This document shows positions 11,600 to 22,103 of a stretch of DNA of 64,000 nt, one piece after another. How positions within the stretch are numbered: the stretch's first letter is position 1; each line of letters opens with the position of its first letter. The stretch is from Auricularia sp. M13. Its lineage: Eukaryota > Basidiomycota > Agaricomycetes > Auriculariales > Auriculariaceae. A model generated the notes under the pieces. It was not told the DNA's origin, did not search any database, and saw nothing but the letters and a program-made list of their open reading frames with translations. Position numbers and translations under genes: made by a program. The stretch covers positions 3,162,001 through 3,226,000 of the forward strand of contig CM073193.1 of assembly GCA_037042915.1 (NCBI GenBank), given 5' to 3'.

Positions 11600-11854
11600 T
11601 CTAATCGCCGTCTTGCACTTTTCCGTTGGTATTGAGGAGGGCCTTGCAGCACAACTTGAGTTTGACATTGCAGTCACGCCAGCGAGAGCACGCACGCGCA
11701 GCCCAGAACGGCGCTGAGATATGGCAAGTGATAGCACGATGCGCTTTTGGTACATGGTTTCGTCGACTCCCGATCGCTCTAAGATTCGCGGCTACCTGGC
11801 CTCTTTGTCTTCCCTGCGAGCGCAATACGCGTGAGCCACGCTGATACAATGCAT

Positions 11855-12201
11855 TTAAGAGTGCTTGGCGCACCGAATATACAGCACATTGTTGCACCGG
11901 ATGAAGATCTCGCCCAGCGTGCCGTTGCTCTTCCCGTCCTGGTACTCTTCCGCGTTGGCCAGCTGCGAGCGCTGTCAGTATCCATCGGTTGATACGAGCG
12001 AACTGGCGCGCCTGGAGGTTCATGTAGGCGTCGGTCGAGACGAGAAAGCCGCGGTACTCGAGCCCCCACTTGAGGCGGACCCAGACAGACTTGCCCGTCA
12101 GGTCCTGCAGGAACGGCTTCGGGTTGACAGGCGCGACCTGGGCACACGCTCGCGTCGGTCAGCGAGCAACGAGGCGGACGGGGCGGGCGTACGGCGGACA
12201 T
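11855..12201 (-). CDS. SMX3: Small nuclear ribonucleoprotein F (SmF)
   Basis: Three exons: 12201..12193 (nine bases coding MSA), 12137..12012 and 11962..11855 (80 aa). The spliced protein starts [19 protein letters not shown] and carries Sm1 ([21 protein letters not shown]) and Sm2 ([14 protein letters not shown]), the normal SmF length and order. SmF is one of seven proteins in the Sm ring on spliceosomal U snRNAs. The second intron begins GCGCGC rather than GT and ends CTCGCAG with an ACTGAC branch site, so it is a GC-AG intron; no GT donor gives the conserved join NLQ-LANAEE. Divergent from NC2-beta across 104 bp. Confidence 0.93.
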
Positions 12202-12305
12202 GGCAGTGGGCGTGGCGGGAACGGGGACAAGGTTGCGCGGGCGTGTCCAACTCCGCCGAACGCGCCTCCTGAACCCGGTCACCCCGTGCTGCTGCATCAC
12301 CTGCA

Positions 12306-12988
12306 ATGTCGGACGACGAGGGACACGGCGGCGGCGGCGGGCGCATAGGCGGGGCGCCGCCGCAGGACGAGGACCTGTCGCTGCCCAAGGCGACCGTCCA
12401 GAAGATGATCTCCGGTGCGTCCAGCGCGCCAGCCAGCCAGCCAGCCACAACGACGCCCGGGAGCTCACCGCCCGCCAGAGCTGCTGCCATCGGACGTGTC
12501 GGTAGCCAAGGAGACGCGCGACCTGGTCATCGAGTGTTGTGTCGGTGCGTGCTGCTGCTGCTGCTGCTGCTGAACGTCGGCGCCGACGACCACCGCGCAG
12601 AATTCATCCACCTCATCGCGTCCGACGCGAACGAGATCTGCGAGAGCGAGTCCAAAAAGACGATTGCGCCCGAGCACATCATTTCGTCGCTCAAGCGCCT
12701 CGGCTTCGACGAGTACGTGCCCGAGGTCCAGGAGGTGCTCAAGGACCACAAGCAGCAGCAGAAGGTGCCCGCCGCCGCCCCTGCCTGCCCGCTCATAGAC
12801 TCACTCTGTGCCAGGACCGCGAGAAGAAAACGTCCAAGTTCGAGCAGTCTGGCCTCACCGAGGAGGAGCTGGCCGCCCAGCAGGAGGCGCTCTTCGCCAA
12901 GTCGCGCGAAAAGTTCGCCAACCTCCAGGCTGCCGCAGCCGCCACCACCGGCACCACATCGCAGCCCGAAGCAGAAGGCTCGTCATGA
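12306..12988 (+). CDS. NCB2: Negative cofactor 2 beta subunit (Dr1-like histone-fold)
   Basis: Four exons: 12306..12414, 12479..12544, 12601..12764, 12815..12988 (170 aa). After a Gly-rich start comes a histone fold: LSLPKATVQKMI, ELLPSDVSVAKETRDLV, EFIHLIASDANEICE, KKTIAPEHIISSLKRLGF (about residues 24-100). The tail is Gln/Ala-rich after a charged helix (REKKTSKFEQSGLTEEEL). NC2-beta pairs with NC2-alpha and represses TBP-dependent transcription. The second intron contains a short CTG run, which is intronic and not coding. The domain order matches Dr1/Ncb2 closely. Confidence 0.93.
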
Positions 12989-13168
12989 CCCCCGCTCGCT
13001 GCTTGCCCGCTGTCCAACGGCTCCCGTGTATCCTAAGACGCTGCGCTGGACGTTTTGTACTTGCCCGTGGTCTGGTCTCTTGTCTGTCTGTCTGCTCTCC
13101 GCGCTCTCGAATCTAATAGCTACACATATAACCTCTCGTACATCGTACTGCACAACACCCCCGCCGCC

Positions 13169-14505
13169 TCAGGCATGCAAAGATTGAATCCGGTCGCGAA
13201 GCGCGCTCAGCCGTCTGCGCGGCATGTCCTCGTTCCACATTTCGCCATGGCCCGTGCGATACTGCAGCCCAGTGAGGCGCGGCAGGCCCTCCTGTTCGAT
13301 CGCAAACGACGCCGACACGCTCGCATACAACACCGCTGACACACACCCTGTCAGCCGCGCGCCACAACGCATAATCTCGGACAAACAAACCCTCGCGCAC
13401 ATTCCCGTCGCTCAGGTGCAGCCCTGCAGCGAGGCCGCCGAGAAACGCGTTTCCGGCGCCAGTCACGTCGACAACCTTGCCCGCGTCCGCGTCTGACCAG
13501 AACGCCGGCACCCAGAACCCGCGAGGCGCGTCGTCCCGTTTTAGCGCATATGCGCCCATCGCGCCGCTCCGAATGATGACGGCGTCGCGCGTGCCATGCT
13601 CGAGGAATGTAGCCGCGGCCTGCTCAATACGCTCCTTCGTGGGCGGAGAAGGCAGCGAAAGCAGCGAGAGCGCTTCATCTGCATTGGGACTGCAACGCCT
13701 GCCGTGAGCGCTACATGAGTGTCATCGAAGCCCGCGTCCGCACCTTAGAATGGATATTTGCGGCAGGACTTTCACCAGCGCCGGCCAGTCCGCGGGCGTG
13801 CAGTTGAACTGTTTATCCCAGGCGTCAGAACGAGAGCAGTGCATGTGTATATGCGTACTGGAATGGGCTCGTATATCGTGCGGGGGTGCCATCCGTCGAT
13901 CTCAGCCACCTCGCCTAGAATGGCCGCCGCGCGCTCGGGCGAGCACACGAAATGCAGCATATCCGCGCGCTCGAGGGACGTGCCCAGCGTGTCTTTCGGC
14001 GTGATGCGTACGCGCGGTGTGAGGTACTCGAAGCTGCGGCGGTCAGAGGTCGAAATCGCAGCAGACAGCGTACGCACTCGCGAATCTCGCCCGTGTAGCG
14101 GTTGACGGCGCGCGTGGTGGGCCGCGCGGGGTCGTCGCGGAAGAGGAACATCTCGCCGCCGCCGTAGTCCTCGAGCGCTTCCTGGATGGCGGGAGACCAG
14201 TCGTGGCCGCGGTCGACAATCTGGCCGATGTTGTGCGGCGAGAGCCTGGGCGCGGTGAGCACGATCAGGATGGCAGTCGACAATACCCAGGCACCATATG
14301 CGCGCGCCGATAGCAGCGTAGGTGCCTCCTCCGCCGATCTACCGCTGCCTCAGCACGCCGGTCCGAGCAACGCGCACAACGGCACCTGCGGCTCGCGCGT
14401 CTGGCCTGTGGGCTTGCCGTCCTCGGTCAGGAACTCAAAGTCGTCGATGATGAACAGGCCGAGCGTGACAAAGACCTTCCGACGCGTCGAACTCGCGATG
14501 CTCAT
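13169..14505 (-). CDS. MAK32: MAK32-like PfkB-family carbohydrate kinase
   Basis: Seven exons: 14505..14386, 14338..14295, 14245..14078, 14033..13859, 13808..13744, 13689..13391, 13335..13169 (345 aa). The N-terminus has GLFIIDDFEF, then IGGGGTYAAIGARIW and the MAK32-typical IVDRGHDW. The C-terminal PfkB signature reads DVTGAGNAF, where the usual GAGD catalytic Asp is Asn, as in many MAK32 members. Several exon ends were fixed by family fit; one acceptor (GTTGCAG at 13690) was preferred because it restores SILSPNADEAL. In yeast MAK32 is needed for stability of an L-A satellite; its biochemical substrate is unknown. The Asn replacement suggests a non-catalytic or unusual kinase. Confidence 0.85.
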
Positions 14506-14902
14506 GGTATTCCTCGGAGACAAGAGACGTGATAGCGGAATTTCAAAACGCGACGACGGCCCTCTTCCTCACGGCCAGCCAGCGCTGATATATCCCATTG
14601 ATATTATGCTAGCTTTACACCAGGAAGAAAACTCTGGAGTAGACCATGAAGCAGGAAGGCTACTTGCCACAGAAATCAGTCATTTCCTTTAAACTGCTCG
14701 TATTCCTGATGGAATGAGAAATAGACTGTGAGCAAGCGTTTCTGAGAGAAATAACGAAGCTGCGGCGCCCCTGGACATGGTGCCCTGAAGGAACTGAGAG
14801 GGTCAAGCACGTGGGAAGGCACTGCCGCGATTTGCCGTCTGCCATCGCCGCTGAAACGAATCCCGAGTCCGCTTCCCGAGCCTGCGCCCTGCACGTCAAC
14901 TC
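14506..14902. other. Divergent intergenic region, MAK32/IVY1
   Basis: About 400 bp between two outward-facing genes. No further gene or clear core-promoter box was recognised; it must hold the promoters of both. Confidence 0.4.
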
Positions 14903-16541
14903 ATGCGTCGTTCACTGTCAGTCGTCACCAACGGACGGGTCCGCTCGGGGCCCCCATCGCCCACATACTCGGCCACGACGAACGCCTCGGTGCTCGACCT
15001 CGGACAGGCAGGGCATGTTCTTCCCCGCTCAGCGATCCTTAAAGCCGCGCATCTGACGTGTCTCGCCCAGGCCGCAGCGCATCATCACTCGCGGCGACTT
15101 GAGGGCCTCGGCGCAAGCGTATTCCGAGCTGTTGAATACGGCTGCGACCTTCCGCACTGCGCTATCGGCAATGTCGAAAGCAAGTGCGCAGTTCGCCCAA
15201 TCCGTCGAGAAATGCGCTCGGTGCGTCTCTGCCTCGCAAGCTTCTAAGACTGTAGCGCTCATTATATGCTATTCCCGTACCTCAGGCTCAAAGGCGCGGG
15301 CGACGAGACGGCCAGCGGCCTGCAGTCGGCCAGCGGGCTGTTCTACATTCTCGCGAACCATATCGACGTGCTAGTGCGCCAATTATACGATTAGATCGAC
15401 ATGCGATTGACCCTGCGCTATATAGGGCTCGTCAGTGAACGACAGCTTTGAGCAGCCACTGCGTCAGCACTTCGAGACGTACCGCAGAGTTGTCGATGTT
15501 AGTCCTGCTCTCATCACTCTTCCCGCAGCTAACATCCCGTTCAGGAGCGCTCGGCGTCATACGAAAGGGCACTTCACGAGAAGTCGCGGCAAATACGCCA
15601 GACTGAGCTCGATAATATGCAGTCGGGGCGGAAACGCCAACGCGGTGCGCGCACTCGCCTGGCTTGATCTGAATTCCTTCTCATGCACGTCAACAGACTT
15701 GCAAACATTCCGCGTAGCGCTGGCCAAGTTGCAGAGCCAAGTGGATGACCTGGATCGTATGAAGGTCGAGCATTATCAGTCTGTCTATGAACATGAAGAG
15801 GAGACTTGGGATTTTGTCATGAGCAAGGTAGGTCTTCTCATACTCATTTGAATGCTAGCTCACCATCCCAGGTTTCTGTTGTAGTGAAGGCAGAACTCGA
15901 CATCTTCGACCGACTGGCTGCTAAGTCGTGAGAACTGCTATATTCTTCTTAACGATATGCCTGACCTATCTTTCAGGAGCGATCCGTCGTTGGAAGCTAT
16001 CCTACACGCAACCCCCGACCCTTTCGAAACGTATGCTCCGAAATCTGAAGACCAGATCTACAGCATCCTCCCGCCACTGGGCATGCTTTCCGCCACGTCG
16101 AGCTCTTCTCTACGAGACTCGACCTTCCTGGACATGAAGCCCGAGGAGCAAACGTTGCAGACTTCTGTACAGTCGTGGCGCGGGGATGTGAGCACGCCTA
16201 CGACTACGACGTGGTCGTCGGAAGCCCGTACGCCCCACTCCTCACCTCCGCCAACCGTACGAAAGCACGAAGGAGGCAAGTTACGTGCCTCGTTAGCATC
16301 CATCAGCGACTCCACCTTCGGCTCTCCAACATCAAAAGAAGGGCAGCAGGAACCGCCCTCGTCGCCCCGTTCGACGATACACCAACGCACGCGGTCGCCG
16401 CTATCCTTCGTACACGAGCCGTTCTCAGTGGACGACCAGAGAGCTCCCGATCGACGCTTCAGTCCCAACCTCGGCAGCGATATCGCGGCAAGCGACACCA
16501 CAAGCCAGACACCTTCATTGGTGTCTGATATTGGTCGCTGA
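14903..16541 (+). CDS. IVY1: IVY1-like inverse-BAR phospholipid-binding protein
   Basis: Eight exons: 14903..15016, 15078..15220, 15286..15390, 15446..15497, 15545..15644, 15697..15827, 15872..15927, 15977..16541 (421 aa). A helical region runs through exons 2-7: DLRASAQAYSELLNTAATF, SGLFYILANHIDVL, HFETYRRVVD, ERSASYERALHEKSRQIRQ, DDLDRMKVEHYQSVYEHEEE, typical of BAR-type coiled coils. A Ser/Pro/Thr-rich tail follows. Yeast Ivy1 binds Ypt7 and phospholipids on the vacuole; I infer the same family from the helical pattern. Oddity: exon 3 must end at 15390 to restore LYD-FEQPLRQHFE, but the next bases are TTAGAT, not GT or GC, so intron 3 lacks a normal donor or has been damaged. Confidence 0.65.
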
Positions 16542-16803
16542 CCTGGTGTCCCCCCACTTCTAACCCATATGGCCTTTCCACGCCTGGGCAACCTATGCAC
16601 CCGTTCCATTCGGACCCATCCCTTCGTTCGTTTCCTCCTGATTGCCACACCATGTACAGAGCTGAGAGTAGTATTCTATTCCTTAGCATAGCGATAGCGA
16701 TAGCAAGGTGTCCCCTTGTGTTTTACCCGGAAACTGTGTCATCCGACATGTAAGCCGCACTAGGCGGCGACCAGCAGATACTGGTTATCGAGATACACGC
16801 CTC

Positions 16804-19636
16804 TTATTCCCCCGCCTGGTGTTGTGGTGCCACGGCCAGTCCGTACTGCTTGAGCATTTCGCGCGGGACAGCGGAAGGACTGTTGAACAACAGGTCCGCG
16901 CCGCCGGCCGTTTTCGGGAACGCGATCACGTCACGAATGGAACGTGCACCACACAGAATCGCCATGAGCCTATCAAATCCTGCGCCAGCCGTTCGTCAGC
17001 GAAGTGAATCTGCAAGGACGATAAGATCTGAGAATACCGATGGCCATGCCGCCATGAGGTGGCGCGCCGGACCGTAATGCGGACAGCAAGTGCTGGAAGG
17101 TTGCGCGCTCGGCCTCGCTGAGCTGCAGGACGTCGCGCAAAACGCGCTCCTGCATGTCAGGATCATGGATACGCACGGAGCCGCCGCCAATTTCGTAGCC
17201 GTTCAAGACGAGGTCAAAATGCTGGCCGCGAATCTGGTGGGATCGCGTCAGCAATAATCCGATCATCCCATTCAGTCACGGAAGTCTAAATCGGGATAGG
17301 GGCAAAGCAAGCAAGGACGGGACGTGGGGGAAGTTCTATCCTGTTGTTGGACTGGATGCGGGGCATTGTGTGGGCGTGGGTGGATGTGTGACGCACCGCT
17401 GCATAGTCGCCGCTCTCCAGGAGGGGAAGGTCCTCGGCCATGGGCGCGGTAAATGGATGGTGCGAGCTGCTCCAGCGGCCGTGCGCCAGCAGATCCTTGT
17501 CCGCGTCGGCGTGGGTGAACAGCGGGAACTCTGTGACCCACAACAGTGCGGGGTCGCGCGGGGGCGTCCATAACCCTGCAACGCGGCAGCCGACGTCCCC
17601 GGTCAGTAATAGCCCCTCCAAAACGAGCAAGTGGGTGCCTACCCTCGCGTTCTGCAGCCTCCGCCAGCAGCGTTCTAAACTTGCCGAGGAGCGTAGAGCC
17701 GCCCTAAGGACGAGCCGGAATGAGGCCACACTAGGCAACAGAGGAGACAGACGGAACAAGCACGTACGGTCGCGACTCGTGGCCGGGTAGCGATCCACAG
17801 CGTGTCGCCTTGACGCAGCTGCAGAGCATCCGCGGGCGCCTGCGGGGCGGTCCGAGGGTGAGCTCATACTGCCCGATGTCTCTATTCGCTTGGGATTTCG
17901 GGGGCGCGCAGACCCTGCATGCCGGGGTGGCAGCCAGACAGGCAAGCTAGCAGATCTGCTCGCCCCCGTCCCCGCGCGTGCACTTACGTCCGCGTCTGGA
18001 TGCTCTCCCACGACCATGCGGCGAACCTTGAAACCGGAAGACATATCAAGACGACGGGATCAACCTCGCACAAACAAGCAGCGGGCGTACCTGTCCCTCG
18101 AATTCTCGGCGCACGAAGCGCTGTGCGGGAGCAAACGACGCGTCGTCTGCGCGAACAACCACCGCCTCTGTAACCCAATCTTGCTCTGGTCCCCGGGCTG
18201 CTTCTGGAAGCAGCGAGGTGATGTCTTGAATCTAGAAGCGGCGGGAGGGTATCGGCCATTGGCCAGATGGAAACTCCAGAATGGGCACTCGCCTTGAGGT
18301 CGAAGCGCGTGTCAGGTTTGTCAGTCCCGTACTGCAAGCAACAAGGGCATCAGAATTCGCGTCGCCGCACGGAAGAGATGCGGTATAAGAAGGTCTCTGA
18401 AGAAAGCAAGCAAACCAGCCAAGACGTACGTACCGTAGCCATAGCTTCCTGGTACCGCAGCACCGGGAAGTTCGCAGGCAATTGAATGCCATCCAGGGCG
18501 AAGACGCGGCGCATCATCTCTTGCACGACATCGCGAATCTCTGTGCCGCCCATACGCCATCCGGTTTCGTCAGAGGTTTCCGGGCGCCAGGCTACGAAGG
18601 CCATTTCAAGATCTATCTGAGTGAATTCTGGCTGTCGATCTTTGCGTCCGTCCTCATCTCGGAAGCAGCGGGCGAGCTGGAAGTAGCGGTCGACCGCTCC
18701 CGAGCAGACGAGCAGCTGCTTGGGCTGTTGCGGCGACTGCGAGAGCGCGTAAAACTGCGGGTCGCCCGATGTGCGAGCGGGCACGAGAAATTCTCGCGCG
18801 CCCTCGGGCGACGATTGTAGCAGGACCGGCGTCTCGACCTCGACAAACTCTGCGAGTCTCGGGTCAGGACTCGCCGGCGACAAGTGGAGGAGGGGTCTGT
18901 TGTTACCGTTTTGATGGAGGAAGCAGCGCACCGTGTGTGCAACGTGGGACCGCTTGCGGATGTTGGCGGCTAGTTGGGGGCGTCTGAGGTCGAGGTAACG
19001 GTGCTTGAGGCGCAGCTCCTCGTTCGGCTGGGGTGACGCTGGGCTCAGCCATGCGGGAACGTGCTCAGTGGGCGTTGAAGATTGAATTGCGCACGAGGTT
19101 GTCGCCTGTGTGTGAAGAAGGCAGAAACGGCATATGGTCCCTTCTGGCGGTGTTTAGAAGCGTGAAAGCGCGGACGTGCACCTCGATGTCACCGGCGGGT
19201 TCCTAGGATCCTGGTGAGTCAAAGTGCCTTCTGCGGCACGTGTACGGGCGTGACGACGTACTGGCCGGACAGCGTTCTGGGGCCGGAGCACGACGTCGCC
19301 CTCGACGAGCACGGTGGACTCTGCGGGCACGGCGGCGAGCTCAGCAAGCACATTGGGCGCGTCTTCTGGCGCGTCCTTCTTGGGCCTGAAGGCGACGAGC
19401 TGTGTGGCGCCGTGTGCGTCCTTGAGAGGGAAAAAGGAGAATGCTTTGGAGACGGGCCTGCGCCATGGAATATTAAAGTCAGTGATCACTGGAATGAGCA
19501 CCGAGCCTGGCCTTTCTGGCTGCAGCCAGCCCGCGAGCGTTACGCGTTTTCCAGCATCGGCAGCAGTCAGCTGGGCACACGAGTGGGATCTGTGTGCAGC
19601 AATCCGATACGAGAGACGGCGGAGAGAAGAAAGCAT
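16804..19636 (-). CDS. MSD1: Mitochondrial aspartyl-tRNA synthetase
   Basis: Twelve exons: 19636..19262, 19202..19095, 19027..18907, 18849..18434, 18331..18293, 18231..18091, 18026..17988, 17839..17768, 17703..17643, 17575..17397, 17233..17038, 16979..16804 (640 aa). The start [18 protein letters not shown] looks like a mitochondrial presequence. Then come an anticodon-binding OB part ([27 protein letters not shown]), class II motif 1 ([17 protein letters not shown]), motif 2 ([12 protein letters not shown]), the bacterial-type insertion, and near the end [20 protein letters not shown], typical of bacterial/mitochondrial AspRS. It charges mitochondrial tRNA-Asp. The intron after exon 5 has the donor AAG|GCGAGT (GC-AG). 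The 148-nt intron after exon 7 is the least certain join. Confidence 0.93.
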
Positions 19637-19704
19637 GTCTTGACTTCCGACCGCCTCAAAAGCCCAAAGACCCCCCCCTTCTAACTTATCCCTACTCTAT
19701 TCAG

Positions 19705-20787
19705 ATGCCCGTCCCCGCCCTCGCCAGCCTGCCCCCAGAGACCCTCGACGCCGTCTGCGCCCAGCTCGCGCAGCCCGACCTCAGAGCCCTCGCCCTCACC
19801 GCCAAAGCCCTGCTGCCCGCCGCCTCGCGCAGGCTCTATCGACACGTCGCGCTCCCGACGCCCCGGGCAGCCCAGACCGTCCTCGCGACGCTGGCGGCCA
19901 ACCCGGGGCTCGCGCTGAGCGTGCGTTCGTTTGATCTCGCCGCCGCGCCCGACGACATGGACAGCGTCGCCCTAGCCACCGCCATCCAAAACATGCGCGC
20001 GCTCGTGTCGCTCTCGTTCCAGAGCCCCGGCCGCGCGTTCGAGCTCCTGCGCTCCGACTTTGAAAATGCGGAGTACACCCAGCTTCGCTCGCTTGTCTGC
20101 AACGCCCCGCTCGACGCCCACGTCGCGTGCTTCCTTGCCCGCTGCCCGGCCCTCACAACGCTCCACCTCGCTTCCGACCTCGTAGCTGCTACCCAACCAG
20201 CGTTCCTGCCACCAACAGTGATCCCCCGCCTCCACACGCTTGTCGCCACCGCGGACGCTGCCCGCCTGCTCCTGCCCGGCCGTCCAGTACATAGCATCCA
20301 GCTCCTCTCGCCAGACGCCCTGGACGCAGCCACAGTAGACGCCCTGGCCCAGTCGACAGTTCCGCTCGCCTGTCTCGACGCCATCATGGCCGATTTTTCC
20401 CTCTCCCAGCTCGCGCTTGTCGCGTCGCAGCTCGGGCCCAGTCTGGAAAACCTCCGCATCACCGTGCTGAACGCATTCGCCCAGGCGCCCGATGCGGTCC
20501 GTCAAACTCACGCCTTGTTAGTGATGCCCTGTCACTGAACCTTGTTTGTGTTGCAGGCCTTTTTGGCTCCTGTGGCCGACATCCTCGACACATTTGCCGA
20601 TCTCTGGAGCTTTGAGCTCAGCGGCATACACTGGGGCTCGAGCGTCAAGCCCGATGCGGAGGGCCACACCAAACGCGCGTGGCAGCGCGAACCGCTGCAA
20701 CTCACCTCGGACGCCACGCCGGCCGACAGCGAGCCGCATGGCGACACGTTGGACAACGACGGATGGGGGCTCGAAGTCCTCCCTTGA
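19705..20787 (+). CDS. F-box-like protein with leucine-rich body
   Basis: Two exons: 19705..20496 and 20557..20787 (340 aa). The first 45 residues resemble an F-box (LASLPPETLDAVCAQL, DLRALALTAKALLPAASRRLYRHVAL). The rest is rich in short Leu/Ala helices and strands (LTTLHLASDLV, LHTLVATADAARLLL), as in the irregular LRR-like bodies of fungal F-box proteins. It would bridge SCF ubiquitin ligase to an unknown target. The intron (GTCCGT...TTGCAG) keeps the frame between DA and AFLAP. The ATG is 68 bp from that of MSD1 on the other strand. Family confidence is moderate because F-boxes are weakly conserved. Confidence 0.6.
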
Positions 20788-21020
20788 TCCACCCACACTC
20801 GCTGGCGATCGCAGTGGACGGCTCCAGGCCGCACATTATTTAGAATGTCAAGACCTTCATATCTCATCCCACCACCTTTATCCGCATAGATGCGAAGCAA
20901 TTTCCCTTAGACGGTTGGTTGTACATGACTGAGGATTCATATACACATCCCTACCTAAAACTGTTGTATCTACCGCAACAACCCTAATTCGCGTAATACA
21001 AAATCCTTGCTTTCAACCCA

Positions 21021-22024
21021 TTATGTACATTGCCGCTTGAGGTGATCCTCGAGAAATTGAACGGCGTCTATATGGGTTAGCCACGTGATGTCTGGGAGCC
21101 TCTGGAGGACAGCGCCACTATCAGCATCTGTGCTGCTGGTGGCACGACGTGCAGCGATGATGTTATATGAATCCCCTTGTGCCTCGAACGTTGTTTCGAC
21201 GAACTGCCATCCGGAAGGGTCTTGGCCGTCGATGCGCACTCGCCCCGTGTCGATGTCGTATTCAACGCGCGAAAAGTCAAACCCCAGTCCCAGTCCGAGC
21301 GTCTTGGTGTATGCTTCCTTGAGGGTCCAGAGACGAAACAGATGCCTCACGCCGACATCCTCGGACGCTGCGGACAGCACGGAGCGCCTTTCAGAGGCAG
21401 TGAGCTGCTTGTGGTCAGCAAGGCTAGAAGGAACGAAACATAGCAGGGAGGGCTCGCACTTGCTCTGACAGCACGCGCACGAAGGAACGCAGCGTCTCTC
21501 CCTGCGGCAGCTTACAGCGCATGACATCTACGCCAAGTTCAACGTCTTCGGAGGCGCTGGGATCGCATGCCATGACCACAAGCGAGGAATCGTGGGATAC
21601 ATTGAACTTGAAGCGCGTGTTTGAGGAGCCCGCCAGGCTCTAGAAGAGCGTCGGTATGTGATTACCGCGCGGGCAGCGTAGTTGCGAGCATACTTCGATG
21701 TACGGTTTCCCAGCGGGCGTGTGGGCGAGTCTCGCGCCGGACGAGCGTTCTCCGAGGACATAGAACGGGAGCATGCGCCCAATGAGACAGCCTGAGATCG
21801 TCCGTAAGAGCCAGAAGTATGCCCCCAAGGGAAGGCTAAAACGCACGCCATGCATCCTCGCGCCTGAAGAATTTGCGGATTCGCGCCCGCGACGCGTCGT
21901 CCACGCTGGCCACCGCGCGTTCGAACAGCTGTGCCGCTCAGCCAAGAGACCGAGCATCCTGCTAGCACGCGCTCACGTCGTCCGTCAGTTTCTCGAACGG
22001 GAGCTCGACGACGTAGACATGCAT
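21021..22024 (-). CDS. 4'-phosphopantetheinyl transferase, Sfp/Lys5 type
   Basis: Five exons: 22024..21977, 21928..21847, 21791..21694, 21639..21460, 21404..21021 (263 aa). Motifs in order: RIRKFFRREDAWR, the rebuilt GRMLPFYVLGER, NVSHDSSLVV, the Mg-binding ELGVDVM and the signature LWTLKEAYTKTLGLGLG. The enzyme moves phosphopantetheine from CoA to carrier proteins such as alpha-aminoadipate reductase, cytosolic fatty-acid synthase, NRPSs or PKSs. A second, AcpS-type transferase lies at 43004..43467, so both classes occur within 22 kb. No synthase gene is near. The start codon is 79 bp from that of the amylase gene, head to head. Confidence 0.9.
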
Positions 22025-22103
22025 GGCAAAAAGGAACAGCGACGTCACCGGGCCGATCCGAGGTCGTTGCACCTTGTCCCATCGGCTTAGGCACCTTCCC
22101 GCA

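Noticed and set aside
12551-12572. CTG run as a possible coding repeat
   Set aside because: It lies inside the second intron of NC2-beta, where splicing restores the histone fold.
19450-19500. Extra intron in MSD1 exon 1 (GTGCTC...GCGCAG)
   Set aside because: Removing it breaks the reading phase; the unspliced frame is open and leads into the conserved [10 protein letters not shown].
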